Source: Desulfuribacillus alkaliarsenatis | Lineage (GTDB): Bacteria > Bacillota > Bacilli > Desulfuribacillales > Desulfuribacillaceae | Reading direction: 5' to 3' | Length of the DNA: 64,000 nucleotides | Assembly: GCF_001730225.1 (NCBI RefSeq) | Contig: NZ_MIJE01000031.1 | Span: forward strand, 171,558-235,557 | Notes under the pieces: generated by a model | Told to the model about the DNA's origin: nothing | Database searches by the model: none | The model's input: only the letters and a program-made list of their open reading frames with translations | Program-made: the position numbers and the translations under genes | Shown: positions 8,729-17,832 of the stretch, one piece after another | Position numbering within the stretch: position 1 is the stretch's first letter | Layout: each line of letters opens with the position of its first letter

Positions 8729-9208
8729 TTAACTTCTAGCAAATGGTACAGCTGGTATGTCGTTAAATGGATAGTCATAATCAATCTCTTCATCAAACTC
8801 TACATAGTCTAAGTAAACCATCAGCAATAGATATCGTTGTCCTGTTTCTGGATCACTTAATATAATATGATCACGTCCAGCAGCTTCAATAATCCCTTCA
8901 AATACCTTAGTATTGTTCTCTCTTCTACCCTCAAAGGTCATATAAACACGTGCTAGCTTGCCGCGATTTAAGCGTAAAATGTTTTCAATATAAGACATCT
9001 CCAATGGTAGCTGTCCTGGAGCAGGCGGTTGCGGAAGCATACCCCCAACTGGTGGAAATCCAGGTGCAGGCATTCCTGGCATTGGCCAGCCTGGCATTCC
9101 TGGCTGCATACCTGGCATACCTGGCGGCATTGTACCTGATCGTCTTTGTGGTGCCATCTGACCATACTGAGGTCCACTCATACAAGGCATATTATATGGG
9201 TTTTGCAT
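8729..9208 (-). CDS. gerQ: Spore coat protein GerQ
   Basis: A 159-residue protein with a Met/Pro/Gly-rich N-terminal half (repeated PGMPGM-like segments at about residues 25-60) and a conserved C-terminal domain (SYIENILRLNRGKLARVYMTF, then IEAAGRDHIILSDP). This is the layout of GerQ, a coat protein cross-linked by transglutaminase and needed to place CwlJ. The ATG at 9208 has AGGAGGAAG seven bases upstream; a longer upstream frame to 9388 overlaps cwlJ and is rejected. It follows cwlJ in the same direction, the gene order seen in other spore formers. Confidence 0.9.
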   Translation of the reverse strand: MQNPYNMPCMSGPQYGQMAPQRRSGTMPPGMPGMQPGMPGWPMPGMPAPGFPPVGGMLPQPPAPGQLPLEMSYIENILRLNRGKLARVYMTFEGRRENNTKVFEGIIEAAGRDHIILSDPETGQRYLLLMVYLDYVEFDEEIDYDYPFNDIPAVPFARS

Positions 9209-9251
9209 AATATATCTTCCTCCTATATTTAAATTTCTTAAATTATGTGTG

Positions 9252-9683
9252 TTAAAAAACGCTATAAACTTGTGGACATTCTGCTGGTAAAGGTGTGTAA
9301 AAGCAGTGCGCTTTATATCTACCTGAATTCCACTGACTCCACCACTGCGCTGGACAAGGGCCATCTGGTCGGAAAAACCAGAGAGCAAACTCAGCTGGAT
9401 TGTGCCTTTCGCCAGCTATTAATTTACGAGCTAAGCGTATATCTACTTCCCTAGCTCGTTGATAAAAGTAACCATGCTGTATAGCTTCAAAGCCGCCTGG
9501 TGATTGATATGTCATTTGTGGCACTGTCCTGATGTTTACAAAATCCAAACACTCAGAGCGGACTCTATTGACCATTACATTCCCAGCCATTAACATACCT
9601 AGCTGCCCTTCACCTTCAGCCTCTGCACGCATTAAGCGTGCAAGCATCTTGACATCTTCTTCGGTCGTTTTAATTACTGCCAT
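9252..9683 (-). CDS. cwlJ: Spore cortex-lytic enzyme CwlJ
   Basis: A 143-residue SleB/CwlJ-type hydrolase. Seen: the catalytic-region start LARLMRAEAEGEGQLGMLMA with the conserved Glu, VMVNRV, and the C-terminal WWSQWNSGRYKAHCFY. It degrades cortex peptidoglycan during germination, triggered by Ca-dipicolinate in Bacillus. There is no signal peptide, as expected for a mother-cell coat-located enzyme. The ATG at 9683 is chosen because AGAGGTG precedes it; the GTG at 9692 is part of that site. Pairing with gerQ supports the call. Confidence 0.92.
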   Translation of the reverse strand: MAVIKTTEEDVKMLARLMRAEAEGEGQLGMLMAGNVMVNRVRSECLDFVNIRTVPQMTYQSPGGFEAIQHGYFYQRAREVDIRLARKLIAGERHNPAEFALWFFRPDGPCPAQWWSQWNSGRYKAHCFYTPLPAECPQVYSVF

Positions 9684-9807
9684 AGATTTCACCTCTTTAG
9701 GTTCAATACACTAATAGAATATAAACTTTTGTCACGATTTGTGCCTATAATATTATTAAAATGCAAATAAATGGGCTTTTAGGGAAGTAAGTCGTTATAA
9801 AAAATAA

Positions 9808-9852
9808 AAAGACCTTGCACTCGCCTAGTTAACAAGCAAGTAGCAGGTCTTT
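9808..9852 (-). terminator. Terminator after speD
   Basis: Stem AAAGACCT(T)GC/GCAGGTCTTT with a loop of about 20 bases, followed by a T-rich tract on the minus strand, about 50 bases beyond the speD stop. Confidence 0.75.
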
Positions 9853-9901
9853 ATTACTGATATTTATAACTGAATATTTTTAACTGAAAAACATTATTTA
9901 T

Positions 9902-10777
9902 TTAATTCATATTCCGTCCGTAGAAAATCTCAAGCATTTCTTTTTTAATACGCTGCTTGATTTTGCCACGTTCCCTAGGTGTCAGCTCTTTTTTATCTGT
10001 ACCAAATAAATAGTGGTTTAAGTCGAATTCACGCAGCAACATTTTCGTGTGGAAGATGTTTTCCTGATAAACATTAACATCAATCATGTCGTATGCTTCG
10101 CGGGTTTTACCACTCATAAAATTTTGAATTGAATTAATTTTATGGTCTATATAGAACTTGTCGCCATTAACGTCCCTTGTAAAGCCACGCACGCGATAAT
10201 CTATATATGCTATATCTGGCTCAAAGCTGGTAATTAAATAATTCAATGCTTTCAGAGGCGAAATTTCACCACAGGTCGAAACATCAATATCTGCTCTGAA
10301 TGTACTAATACCGCGATCAGGATGGTTCTCAGGATAGGTATGTACAGTTATGTGACTCTTGTCTAAGTGACCAACAACACTTTCTTTAGATCCTGGTGTT
10401 TTTTGTTGTGACTGTGAGGTTTCACCGCTTTCAAACGATTCTGCATCAGGTCCTGGTGCTTCCGTTTGAGACATATTTACAGGTTGATCATCTTCATTAA
10501 TAATCTCATTTTCAGCAACAAGCATAGTTACACTCGCACCCTGTGGATCGTAATCTTGATTTGCAATATTTAAGATATTAGCACCTATAATATTCGATAC
10601 CTCTGACAGAATTGTAACTAGACGCTTAGCGTTATATTCCTCATCGATATATTCAATATACTTCTGTTTTTGCTCATGGTCTTTAGCATAGCATATATCA
10701 TAAAAATTGAAGCTTAGTGTTTTTGTTAAGTTATTAAATCCATATAGCTTTAATTTCTCAACTGGTTTGATTTTCAT
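9902..10777 (-). CDS. speD: S-adenosylmethionine decarboxylase proenzyme, E. coli-type
   Basis: A 291-residue proenzyme that supplies decarboxylated AdoMet for spermidine synthesis. Auto-cleavage is expected before Ser141 in [13 protein letters not shown], where the serine becomes the pyruvoyl cofactor. Cys189-like VSTCGE and [15 protein letters not shown] are family features. Length and sequence match the larger class of E. coli rather than the ~125-residue Bacillus type. A polar, low-complexity insertion (about residues 94-134, rich in E, S, Q, G, P) sits just before the cleavage site. The ATG at 10777 has GGAGGGG upstream; a longer frame to 10837 lacks a site. Confidence 0.9.
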   Translation of the reverse strand: MKIKPVEKLKLYGFNNLTKTLSFNFYDICYAKDHEQKQKYIEYIDEEYNAKRLVTILSEVSNIIGANILNIANQDYDPQGASVTMLVAENEIINEDDQPVNMSQTEAPGPDAESFESGETSQSQQKTPGSKESVVGHLDKSHITVHTYPENHPDRGISTFRADIDVSTCGEISPLKALNYLITSFEPDIAYIDYRVRGFTRDVNGDKFYIDHKINSIQNFMSGKTREAYDMIDVNVYQENIFHTKMLLREFDLNHYLFGTDKKELTPRERGKIKQRIKKEMLEIFYGRNMN

Positions 10778-11006
10778 TTGATACCCCTCCAGATTCCTAT
10801 CCATATTGTTTGTTAAGTAGCACTCTCCTATACACATTGACGATTATACAAAACAGCGCCCATTATTACAATCATTATTTATTTCCGTGCGCGAGATACG
10901 GAGTACTTATGTAATAACATTTTCTAACTCTATTGCAAATAACATTTCTGATAATTCTAATTCTAACACAAATACTATTTGTAAATCGAGAAAAGGAGTG
11001 TTGTTC

Positions 11007-11345
11007 ATGCGTCGTTTATGGTTAACAGTTTTAACTACACTTTTACTGACAGTTTTTATAGGTGGTTCTCCAGTCCTTGCAGAAATGCATACGGCTGAGA
11101 ATACAAAAGCAGAAGTTAATCTGTCTGTAGAACAGAAAAATGAGTTAGCCAAGATCCATAAAGACTTATTGCAAAACAAAAAGCAACTAATCTCCAAATA
11201 TGTCGAATATGGTGTAGTGACTAAGGAACAAGGTGATAAAATAACTTCTCGGTTTGATGAACGCTATGACAAGCTAGAGAAAAACGGATTTGTACCTAAA
11301 TGGGATGGATCTAAAAAGCATAAGCCTGGCTGTAAATGTCATTAA
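11007..11345 (+). CDS. Small secreted DUF2680-type protein
   Basis: A 112-residue protein with a signal peptide (RRLWLTVLTTLLLTVFIGGSPVLAE, cleavage probably after VLA). The mature part carries the DUF2680-like pattern: LSVEQKNELAKIHKDLLQNKKQLISKYVEYGVVTKEQGDKITSRFDE. This resembles Bacillus YckD. The C-terminus ends in a basic, Cys/His-containing tail (KPGCKCH) that might bind metal. The start at 11007 has AAAGGAGTG upstream; the frame extends to 10887 without a site. Function is not known. Confidence 0.75.
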   Translation: MRRLWLTVLTTLLLTVFIGGSPVLAEMHTAENTKAEVNLSVEQKNELAKIHKDLLQNKKQLISKYVEYGVVTKEQGDKITSRFDERYDKLEKNGFVPKWDGSKKHKPGCKCH

Positions 11346-11359
11346 TAACAGCGTTCACG

Positions 11360-11400
11360 CAACAGGGCACCTATCATTAGATAGGGCCTTGTTGCTTTTT
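11360..11400 (+). terminator. Terminator after the DUF2680 gene
   Basis: Hairpin with arms CAACAGGGCACCTATC and GATAGGGCCTTGTTG (minor mismatches), loop ATTA, followed by CTTTTTAAAT. Confidence 0.85.
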
Positions 11401-11522
11401 AAATAGTAACTAATCATTTTCTGCAAAATTGACAATACATTGTACTAAAGCTATCTTTTAAATAAGAACCAGTTAGGAATAGTTTAAGGGTAAATTAGAA
11501 CCGTTAAAAGAGTGGTGATTCA

Positions 11523-12959
11523 ATGATTGTATGGCCAGGCTTTTTAAGTGTTATTTTATTAATTAACATCATCTTTACAATTATTATTATCTTTATCGAA
11601 AGACGAAATGTAACCTCGACCTGGGCATGGGTTTTGGTTTTAACATTTGTGCCTGTGCTAGGGTTTATTCTATATTTGTTTTTTGGCAGAAAGCTCACTA
11701 AAAAAAACATGTTTAAAATTGATAAGGAGCATTATAACTATTTAGAAAAAAACATAAAAAAGCAGCAGCAATTACTTGAGAAACGCTCCACTGAATATCC
11801 AGAATTCATCCAAGAATATAGAGAATTAATCCACATGAATCTAAATCACCACTCCCCACTTACGTTACATAACGATATTGAAATAATTACCGATGGACGC
11901 TGGAAATTTGAGACTTTATTAAGTGACATCGATCAAGCTAAAGAACATATACACATGTTATATTATATAGTTCGCAACGATACAATTGGCAACGAACTAC
12001 TTGTTAGGCTGGCAAAAAAAGCGAGGATGGGTGTTGAGGTTCGCTTACTATACGATTTTTTGGGCTCGAGGAATTTACCACGGAAATTGCTAGCTGATAT
12101 CCGTAAGGCTGGTGGCAAGGTGGCATCCTTCTCCACATCAAGATACCCGATTCTTAATTTCGAGGTGAACAACCGTAATCATCGTAAGCTTGTTATTATC
12201 GATAGAAAAATTGGCTACATTGGTGGATTCAATGTTGGTAACGAGTACTTAGGGCTTAACAAATCCTTCGGGTACTGGCGTGATACCCATTTAAAAATAG
12301 TTGGTGAAGCCGTCGCCCACCTTGAACAACGCTTTCTGTTAGATTGGCGGCATGCGACTAAAGCTGAGATTTCCCTTGATGTAACCCCTAAGCCTCTGCA
12401 CCAGTTTGGAAAAATGGGTATTCAGATTGTTTCAAGTGGCCCTGACTCTGACGTAGAGCAAATAAAATTGGGCTATATTAAAATGATTTTAAGTGCTAAG
12501 AAATATATATACATTCAGACACCCTATTTCATACCTGATGAAAGTTTATTAGATGCTTTAAAAATTGCTGCGCTGTCTGGTGTAGATATTCGCATAATGA
12601 TTCCTAACAAACCTGATCACCCGTTTATATACTGGGCAACATATTCTAACGTGGGAGAATTATTAAATATTGGTGCTAAGGTATATATCTATGAAAACGG
12701 TTTTATGCATGCGAAAACGATTGTTGTCGATGACAAGATAGCATCCGTAGGAACTGCTAATATCGATGTCAGAAGTTTCCGTTTAAACTTCGAGGTTAAC
12801 GCCTTTCTTTATCATTCTGATAGCTTATCGCGCTTACGTATTATATTTGAAAAGGATATAATACAATCTACAGAACTAACCTTAGAATTATACTCGCAGC
12901 GCTCACTCTATATACGCTTTAAAGAGTCTATCTCACGCTTATTATCACCTATTCTCTAA
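11523..12959 (+). CDS. cls: Cardiolipin synthase
   Basis: A 478-residue phospholipase-D-superfamily enzyme that joins two phosphatidylglycerol molecules into cardiolipin at the membrane. Two N-terminal membrane segments (about 1-25 and 33-53) precede two HKD motifs: HRKLVIIDRKIGYIGG near residue 220 and HAKTIVVDDKIASVGTAN near residue 397. Length is typical for bacterial cardiolipin synthases. The start has AGAGTGGTGA upstream. The stop codon lies inside the first copy of an octanucleotide tandem repeat. Confidence 0.93.
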   Translation: MIVWPGFLSVILLINIIFTIIIIFIERRNVTSTWAWVLVLTFVPVLGFILYLFFGRKLTKKNMFKIDKEHYNYLEKNIKKQQQLLEKRSTEYPEFIQEYRELIHMNLNHHSPLTLHNDIEIITDGRWKFETLLSDIDQAKEHIHMLYYIVRNDTIGNELLVRLAKKARMGVEVRLLYDFLGSRNLPRKLLADIRKAGGKVASFSTSRYPILNFEVNNRNHRKLVIIDRKIGYIGGFNVGNEYLGLNKSFGYWRDTHLKIVGEAVAHLEQRFLLDWRHATKAEISLDVTPKPLHQFGKMGIQIVSSGPDSDVEQIKLGYIKMILSAKKYIYIQTPYFIPDESLLDALKIAALSGVDIRIMIPNKPDHPFIYWATYSNVGELLNIGAKVYIYENGFMHAKTIVVDDKIASVGTANIDVRSFRLNFEVNAFLYHSDSLSRLRIIFEKDIIQSTELTLELYSQRSLYIRFKESISRLLSPIL

Positions 12960-13040
12960 TTCTCTAATTCTCTAATTCTCTAATTCTTTAATTCTTTAAT
13001 TCTTTAATTCTTTAATTCTTTAATTCTTTAATTCCCTAAT
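12953..13040. repeat. Octanucleotide tandem repeat, 11 copies
   Basis: Eleven contiguous 8-base units: four TCTCTAAT, six TCTTTAAT, one TCCCTAAT. The first unit contains the cls stop codon and the array ends eight bases before a terminator hairpin. The block pattern (variants grouped rather than mixed) suggests growth by replication slippage. Because 8 is not a multiple of 3, a change in copy number would shift any frame read through it, but every unit carries TAA in some frame. Confidence 0.95.
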
Positions 13041-13047
13041 TAAAAAC

Positions 13048-13077
13048 TACGCCAAGCAATTTAGTTTGCTTGGCGTA
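13048..13077. terminator. Bidirectional terminator between cls and patB-like gene
   Basis: Perfect 12-base stem TACGCCAAGCAA/TTGCTTGGCGTA with a six-base loop. T-rich sequence follows on the minus strand and an AT-rich stretch follows on the plus strand. It lies between two convergent genes. Confidence 0.85.
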
Positions 13078-13106
13078 TATTATATATTGCCTTAGTATAC
13101 TGTATA

Positions 13107-14315
13107 TTACTTTAGCACTTTATCCATTCTTTGTAGCCCTATCTTTAGCATACTGTGTGGGCAAGCGAAGTTCATGCGCAGAAAACCTTCTCCACCCTGC
13201 CCGAAGGTGCTTCCCATATGTAACGCTACCTTAGCTTCCTTTACTAAGCGTTTTTGAATCTCTTCGTCACTTGCACCCGTTGATTTTATATCTAACCACG
13301 CTAGGTACGTTCCTTCTAGCTGTACAAGCTTAACTGCAGGCCAATTTGCTTGTACGTGCTGCTCAATTAACTGTAAATTCCTATGCAGATATACCATTAA
13401 ATCAACTAGCCATCGTTCACCGTGTGTGTACGCTGCCTCTAATGCAATTAAGCCAAAAATGTTATTGTCATTGAGTCCAGCGTTATTAATTTCAGTAATT
13501 ATTTGTTTACGCTTTTGTTTACATGAAATTATTAGGTTAGATATATGTAGTCCTGCCAGATTAAAGGTTTTCGTAGGAGCTGTGCATGTAAAGGTGATGT
13601 TAGCAATCTCTTCACTAATTGAAGCCGTTGGTATATGTTTGTAATCAGCAAACACTAAATCCCAATGAATTTCATCTGAGATAATGAATACATCGTGCTT
13701 TAGACATAGCTCACCCATTTGTTTAAGTTCATCTTTAGTCCATACCCGTCCAACTGGATTATGAGGACTGCATAACAAGAATATTTTTGTCTTCGGATTT
13801 GCTAGCCTTTGTTCTAAATCATCAAAATCAATTTTATAGCTTCCATTCTCGTATACTAATTCATTGACCGATAGCTCTCGTTGATTAGAATTCACAATCC
13901 TGGCAAAGGGATGATAAACTGGCTGTTGAATTACAATCTGGTCACCTACATTAGAGAATGTACGCATTATAAGTGTAATCCCATAAATCAATGTCGGTAA
14001 TGTTAAAATCCAGTCTTGATTTACCTCCCAGTTATGACGATTGGTAATCCAGTTTGTAATCGACTCTTTATAAGACCGTCCAGGTAGTGTATAGCCATAT
14101 ATTCCATGCTCTGCGCGATTTGCTAATGAATCTATGACAGGCTGAGGACTTTTAAAATCCATATCAGCTACCCAAAAAGGCAGCACATCATCCTCCCCAA
14201 AAATACTTTTACAATTCCATTTCATCGTATTTGTGTTTGCGCGATCAATAACTTCACAAAAATTATGACCTGATACAAACTCATTCTTTTCATTATCCTT
14301 TATAATATTCCTCAT
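13107..14315 (-). CDS. PatB/MalY-type aminotransferase (cystathionine beta-lyase-like)
   Basis: A 402-residue class I/II PLP enzyme of the MalY/PatB branch. Features: VLPFWVADMDFKSPQPV at the N-terminus, GIYGYTLPG, LLCSPHNPVGRVW, the cofactor region ISDEIHWDL, the PLP lysine in TKTFNLAGLHISN, and a C-terminal FLRMNFACP. Such enzymes split C-S bonds of cystathionine or cysteine, giving pyruvate, ammonia and a thiol. The ATG at 14315 is preferred, with AAGGGG about ten bases upstream. It overlaps the end of the upstream pirin gene by 23 bases, so the two are coupled. Confidence 0.85.
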   Translation of the reverse strand: MRNIIKDNEKNEFVSGHNFCEVIDRANTNTMKWNCKSIFGEDDVLPFWVADMDFKSPQPVIDSLANRAEHGIYGYTLPGRSYKESITNWITNRHNWEVNQDWILTLPTLIYGITLIMRTFSNVGDQIVIQQPVYHPFARIVNSNQRELSVNELVYENGSYKIDFDDLEQRLANPKTKIFLLCSPHNPVGRVWTKDELKQMGELCLKHDVFIISDEIHWDLVFADYKHIPTASISEEIANITFTCTAPTKTFNLAGLHISNLIISCKQKRKQIITEINNAGLNDNNIFGLIALEAAYTHGERWLVDLMVYLHRNLQLIEQHVQANWPAVKLVQLEGTYLAWLDIKSTGASDEEIQKRLVKEAKVALHMGSTFGQGGEGFLRMNFACPHSMLKIGLQRMDKVLK

Positions 14316-15192
14316 GTACGTCATTCCCCTTTTTCTGCTGTTCAGTCTTTGCATGATTTATAAACGTTCCTTGATCAATCTCTGCAAAAGCTTGCTTTAA
14401 TTCATCGTCTGTATTCATAACAATTGGCCCACCCCAGGCAATTGGCTCTTTCAAGGGCTTAGCAGCAAATAGTAATAAGCGAATTCCCTGGTTAGAACTT
14501 CGGACAACAAATTTTTCACCAGCTTCAAAAAGAACTGCACGTTTGCTATCAATCTTCTCCTCTTCGAAAAACGCTGACCCTTCGACAATATAGATAAATA
14601 GCGTTTTATCGTTATCCGTTTCCATCGACCAAGTACTATCTGCAGCTAACTTAACATCAAGAAATTGCATATCCACATAGTCTGCTTTCATAGCACCGTT
14701 GATGCCTTTGTAGTTACCTGACAAGACCTTAATAATGCTATTTTCCTCTTCTACCGTAGGTATTATTTCAGAAGTAATATCGTTATATTTTGGCTCTGTC
14801 ATTTTATCTTTTTTCGGTAAGTTCAGCCAAAGCTGCACTCCGAGCATTCGCTCTGAAGGTTTTGGCATTTCTTGATGTATTATACCGTTGCCAGCTGTCA
14901 TCCATTGGCAATCACCGTCTGTTATTACCCCTTTATTACCCAGACTGTCGCCGTGCTCAATCTTACCAGAGATTAGATAAGTTACAGTTTCAATGCCTCT
15001 GTGTGGGTGCCACGGAAAACCTTTAGTATAATCATCAGGGTTCAAGGAATCAAATGCGTCTAGCATTAAAAATGGATCAAAATCATATACAGTCGGTCGA
15101 CCAAGTACACGTACCAATTTAACTCCAGCGCCATCATGTTGAGTATCGCCCGTAACTATGCTTTTAACTCTCCTGTATTTCTGAATTTCCAT
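14293..15192 (-). CDS. Pirin family protein
   Basis: A 299-residue bicupin. The metal site of pirins is complete: H62 and H64 in WHPHRGIETVTY, H106 and E108 in GIIHQEMP. The C-terminal cupin domain is about residues 170-285. Some pirins act as quercetin dioxygenases or as redox-responsive regulators; the target here is not known. Ribosome binding site: TTGGAGGCG. It is first in a two-gene unit with the PatB-like enzyme. Confidence 0.88.
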   Translation of the reverse strand: MEIQKYRRVKSIVTGDTQHDGAGVKLVRVLGRPTVYDFDPFLMLDAFDSLNPDDYTKGFPWHPHRGIETVTYLISGKIEHGDSLGNKGVITDGDCQWMTAGNGIIHQEMPKPSERMLGVQLWLNLPKKDKMTEPKYNDITSEIIPTVEEENSIIKVLSGNYKGINGAMKADYVDMQFLDVKLAADSTWSMETDNDKTLFIYIVEGSAFFEEEKIDSKRAVLFEAGEKFVVRSSNQGIRLLLFAAKPLKEPIAWGGPIVMNTDDELKQAFAEIDQGTFINHAKTEQQKKGNDVHEEYYKG

Positions 15193-15219
15193 ATCTAATC
15201 GCCTCCAACTATAATGTTT

Positions 15220-17103
15220 CTAGCGAGCTCCGCCGCCGCCTCCACCACTAAAGCCTCCGCCTCCACCGCCAGAGAATCCGCCGCCGCCTCCGGAGCCCGA
15301 AGACGTTTGACTCGTAGCTGTGCTGATGGATTTCTGGACACTTTGACTTATGGTGGTAGTCATATTGTCGATGTTGTTACCTAGACTTGCCTGATTCATT
15401 GCATGTACGTTGTAGTAGTACCAGCCATGCCCGAAGCGGTAGTTGTCTTGCTGTAAATTCGGGTAAACAAGCTGTAGTTGCTCAATAACCTTCTTAGCGA
15501 CACCGAGTGGAATCGCATACACTAAATAATGCTCCCAAACCACCAATGATGGAATGTCATGACGATCCATATTTGAAAAATGCTGCAAAAATCGTCTAAA
15601 GGCTTGCCATTTCACATACTGCTCCTGCCCTTCACGCGACCTGCGTTGGTGAAAGATTAAGCTTATAATATAAATAACACTTGCGATTATTAGTGCTATA
15701 GAAGCAGCAATGAACTGACCGTCTATAGCTATCTGCCAAATCATTATTATAATACCTAATATAAAGCCAACCACTCCAGCAATTGCGTGCTTTCCTACAT
15801 TACCTGAAGAAGGCGCTTCGAAAAAACGGTGGCTTCTCGCCTGTTTTTGAACTTTCTTTTTCCATGCATCCCAAAACTTCATGAACGCTTTATCATGCTT
15901 TTCCGAATAGGTTTCTAGCTCATGAAAGGTGACTGTTTTATTATCCGTTGCTACATCTTCGAATAATAGCTGTAGCACCCTCTGTTCATGGTCAAGTAAA
16001 TCAGTATCTTTTATTGATTTAGAGGGGTGTAATGTTAGCTTGTAATCAATTGCCTCTGTTGTACGGAATAGCCCCTTAACATCCCTAGTCGTTTCTTCAA
16101 TACTAAAGTAGCCTCGTCGAGCCAAATCCATAATAGTAGCTGTAAAATCCTCTGCCCTTACGTTATCAAAGCGCCATAAGCAGCCTAGCTCAGCAGGTGT
16201 GTATGCACCAGGAAGCTCACGGTAATAATCTCCCTCAAATGACGCTTTATAGGCTTTCCCATGACGAGACCACATTATTATGCTGTACACCAATCCTGTT
16301 ATAAAAATGATTGGTACGAGAATCCAATTCACCCTAGCTTGCTCTCTTCGCTTATTGGCTTCGTCGGCCCATTTTTGCTCCTGCTCTAAAATTAATGGTA
16401 ATGCCAGTTCGCCTGTCTTGTTGGTTGCTGCTGGAACAAGTTCAACTGGGAATGTAACTCTCCCCGTTAAAGATGCTCTAGCTGATAATCTATCTATATC
16501 CCACGTTACAAGCTGTGTATTATTGATTGTCACATTGCCGTGAAGTGGACCGTGTCCCCATGCACGGATATCGTTTTCCTGCGCGCCTTCAGGCAATTTC
16601 AGGTTAATCTCTACCTGCTCAACACCAACCTCCCAGTCATCTCCAATAAACTGGTAGTAGAGCTCAGCCACATCCTCATGAACCCTAACAACATTAAGCA
16701 CTCTATATTGTAATGTGAATGTGCGTTGTTCATCCGTCGCCTCAAAACTCCAATCAATATAGACGGACTCAGGTTGACTGTCAACTAAATATGTACCTGG
16801 AGGCCCAAATTCGGTTCCTGGATTAAATTCATAGGGCTGGCCGTTTTCTAACACAATGATATCTACAATTTCTTCACCAGGCTGCGTGTATATCCATTGA
16901 TAAAGACCATAGAAACTCCCATTAAAGTTAGCAGTCCGCTCTTCTGTCACGAGCATAGATCCATCTTCTAATATCTCTGCTTCTATATTTAACTCAGGAA
17001 AGCTATATGAGCGAGCCTCAGCATGCTCAGCAAAACTTAGCAAAGTAAACATAGCTATCGCAACTATAATTGTTAACTGTAGTAACCATTTATATCTATA
17101 CAT
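15220..17103 (-). CDS. DUF2207 membrane protein
   Basis: A 627-residue protein with a signal peptide, an extracytoplasmic DUF2207 domain (about 30-240; EILEDGSMLVTEERTANFNG), a membrane segment near 260-280, a cytoplasmic region, two further membrane segments near 450-490 and a C-terminal region. It ends in a glycine-rich tail of repeated FSGGGGGG units, a hallmark of this family. Function is not established. It is encoded right after lemA, a common pairing, and the two proteins may form a membrane complex. Confidence 0.85.
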   Translation of the reverse strand: MYRYKWLLQLTIIVAIAMFTLLSFAEHAEARSYSFPELNIEAEILEDGSMLVTEERTANFNGSFYGLYQWIYTQPGEEIVDIIVLENGQPYEFNPGTEFGPPGTYLVDSQPESVYIDWSFEATDEQRTFTLQYRVLNVVRVHEDVAELYYQFIGDDWEVGVEQVEINLKLPEGAQENDIRAWGHGPLHGNVTINNTQLVTWDIDRLSARASLTGRVTFPVELVPAATNKTGELALPLILEQEQKWADEANKRREQARVNWILVPIIFITGLVYSIIMWSRHGKAYKASFEGDYYRELPGAYTPAELGCLWRFDNVRAEDFTATIMDLARRGYFSIEETTRDVKGLFRTTEAIDYKLTLHPSKSIKDTDLLDHEQRVLQLLFEDVATDNKTVTFHELETYSEKHDKAFMKFWDAWKKKVQKQARSHRFFEAPSSGNVGKHAIAGVVGFILGIIIMIWQIAIDGQFIAASIALIIASVIYIISLIFHQRRSREGQEQYVKWQAFRRFLQHFSNMDRHDIPSLVVWEHYLVYAIPLGVAKKVIEQLQLVYPNLQQDNYRFGHGWYYYNVHAMNQASLGNNIDNMTTTISQSVQKSISTATSQTSSGSGGGGGFSGGGGGGFSGGGGGGAR

Positions 17104-17123
17104 ACTCGACCCTCCAAAATCAT

Positions 17124-17693
17124 CTATCTATCAAGATTTACGTTTACTACCTGACGGGCGCCGCTATCTTCGCTTATGTTAAAGTATTGTGCCGATTGAA
17201 ACTGGAACAAACCCGCTAATAGATTATGGGGAAACATCTCAATCTTTGTATTGTATTTTTGAACTGTATCGTTATAGAACTGACGAGCAAAGCTAATTTT
17301 ACTTTCTGTGTTAATTAACTCCTGCTGTAGCTTGCGAAAGTTCTCGTCAGCCTTTAAATCAGGGTAGTTCTCTGCAACAGCAAACAGAGTCTTCAATGTG
17401 CTTGCTAACATATTCTCTGCACCTGCTTGCTCATTTATGTCATCTGCCGCTAAAGCGTTGGTTCTAGCTTTTGTGACATTTTCTAGTGTTTCTCGTTCAT
17501 GGCTAGCGTAGGCCTTAACTGTCTCAACTAAGTTAGGGACTAGATTGTACCTCCGCTTCAGCTCTACGTCTATTTGAGCCCAAGCATTGTGTACACGTTG
17601 CCTTAAGGCTACAAACTGGTTATATAAAAATGCTATTACTGTACCAATAAAAACAATGATAATAATTAGTGCTATTGTTGCTGTACTTGACAT
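17124..17693 (-). CDS. lemA: LemA family protein
   Basis: A 189-residue protein with one N-terminal membrane segment (residues 6-26) and a helical LemA domain. Typical motifs: AWAQIDVELKRRYNLVPNLVETVKAYA, then ENVTKAR, and ARQFYNDTVQKYNTKIEMFPHNLLA. The role is poorly known and may concern the envelope. It lies 20 bases upstream of the DUF2207 gene with a clear ribosome binding site (GGGGAGG). Confidence 0.92.
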   Translation of the reverse strand: MSSTATIALIIIIVFIGTVIAFLYNQFVALRQRVHNAWAQIDVELKRRYNLVPNLVETVKAYASHERETLENVTKARTNALAADDINEQAGAENMLASTLKTLFAVAENYPDLKADENFRKLQQELINTESKISFARQFYNDTVQKYNTKIEMFPHNLLAGLFQFQSAQYFNISEDSGARQVVNVNLDR

Positions 17694-17775
17694 AGATAGT
17701 ACCTCCCCAAATAAAAAACATAACTCTATCTCAGTTATACTGAACTAAGTTTTCTTTATTATATAATAATACCGC

Positions 17776-17818
17776 AAAAAAGAAGCCAATTACCATGTAA
17801 TTTTGATAACTGACTTCT
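17776..17818 (-). terminator. Terminator after the ABC ATPase gene
   Basis: On the minus strand: 12-base stem AGAAGTCAGTTA/TAATTGGCTTCT (two wobbles), then TTTTTT. Confidence 0.85.
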
Positions 17819-17832
17819 ACTTATAACATTAG

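Noticed and set aside
8950..9210. Plus-strand frames across the Met/Pro/Gly-rich part of gerQ
   Set aside because: Mirror frames of a repetitive coding sequence; no ribosome binding sites and no recognised family.
9209..9388. N-terminal extension of gerQ up to 9388
   Set aside because: The extension overlaps the cwlJ 3' end and lacks a ribosome binding site, whereas AGGAGGAAG precedes the ATG at 9208.
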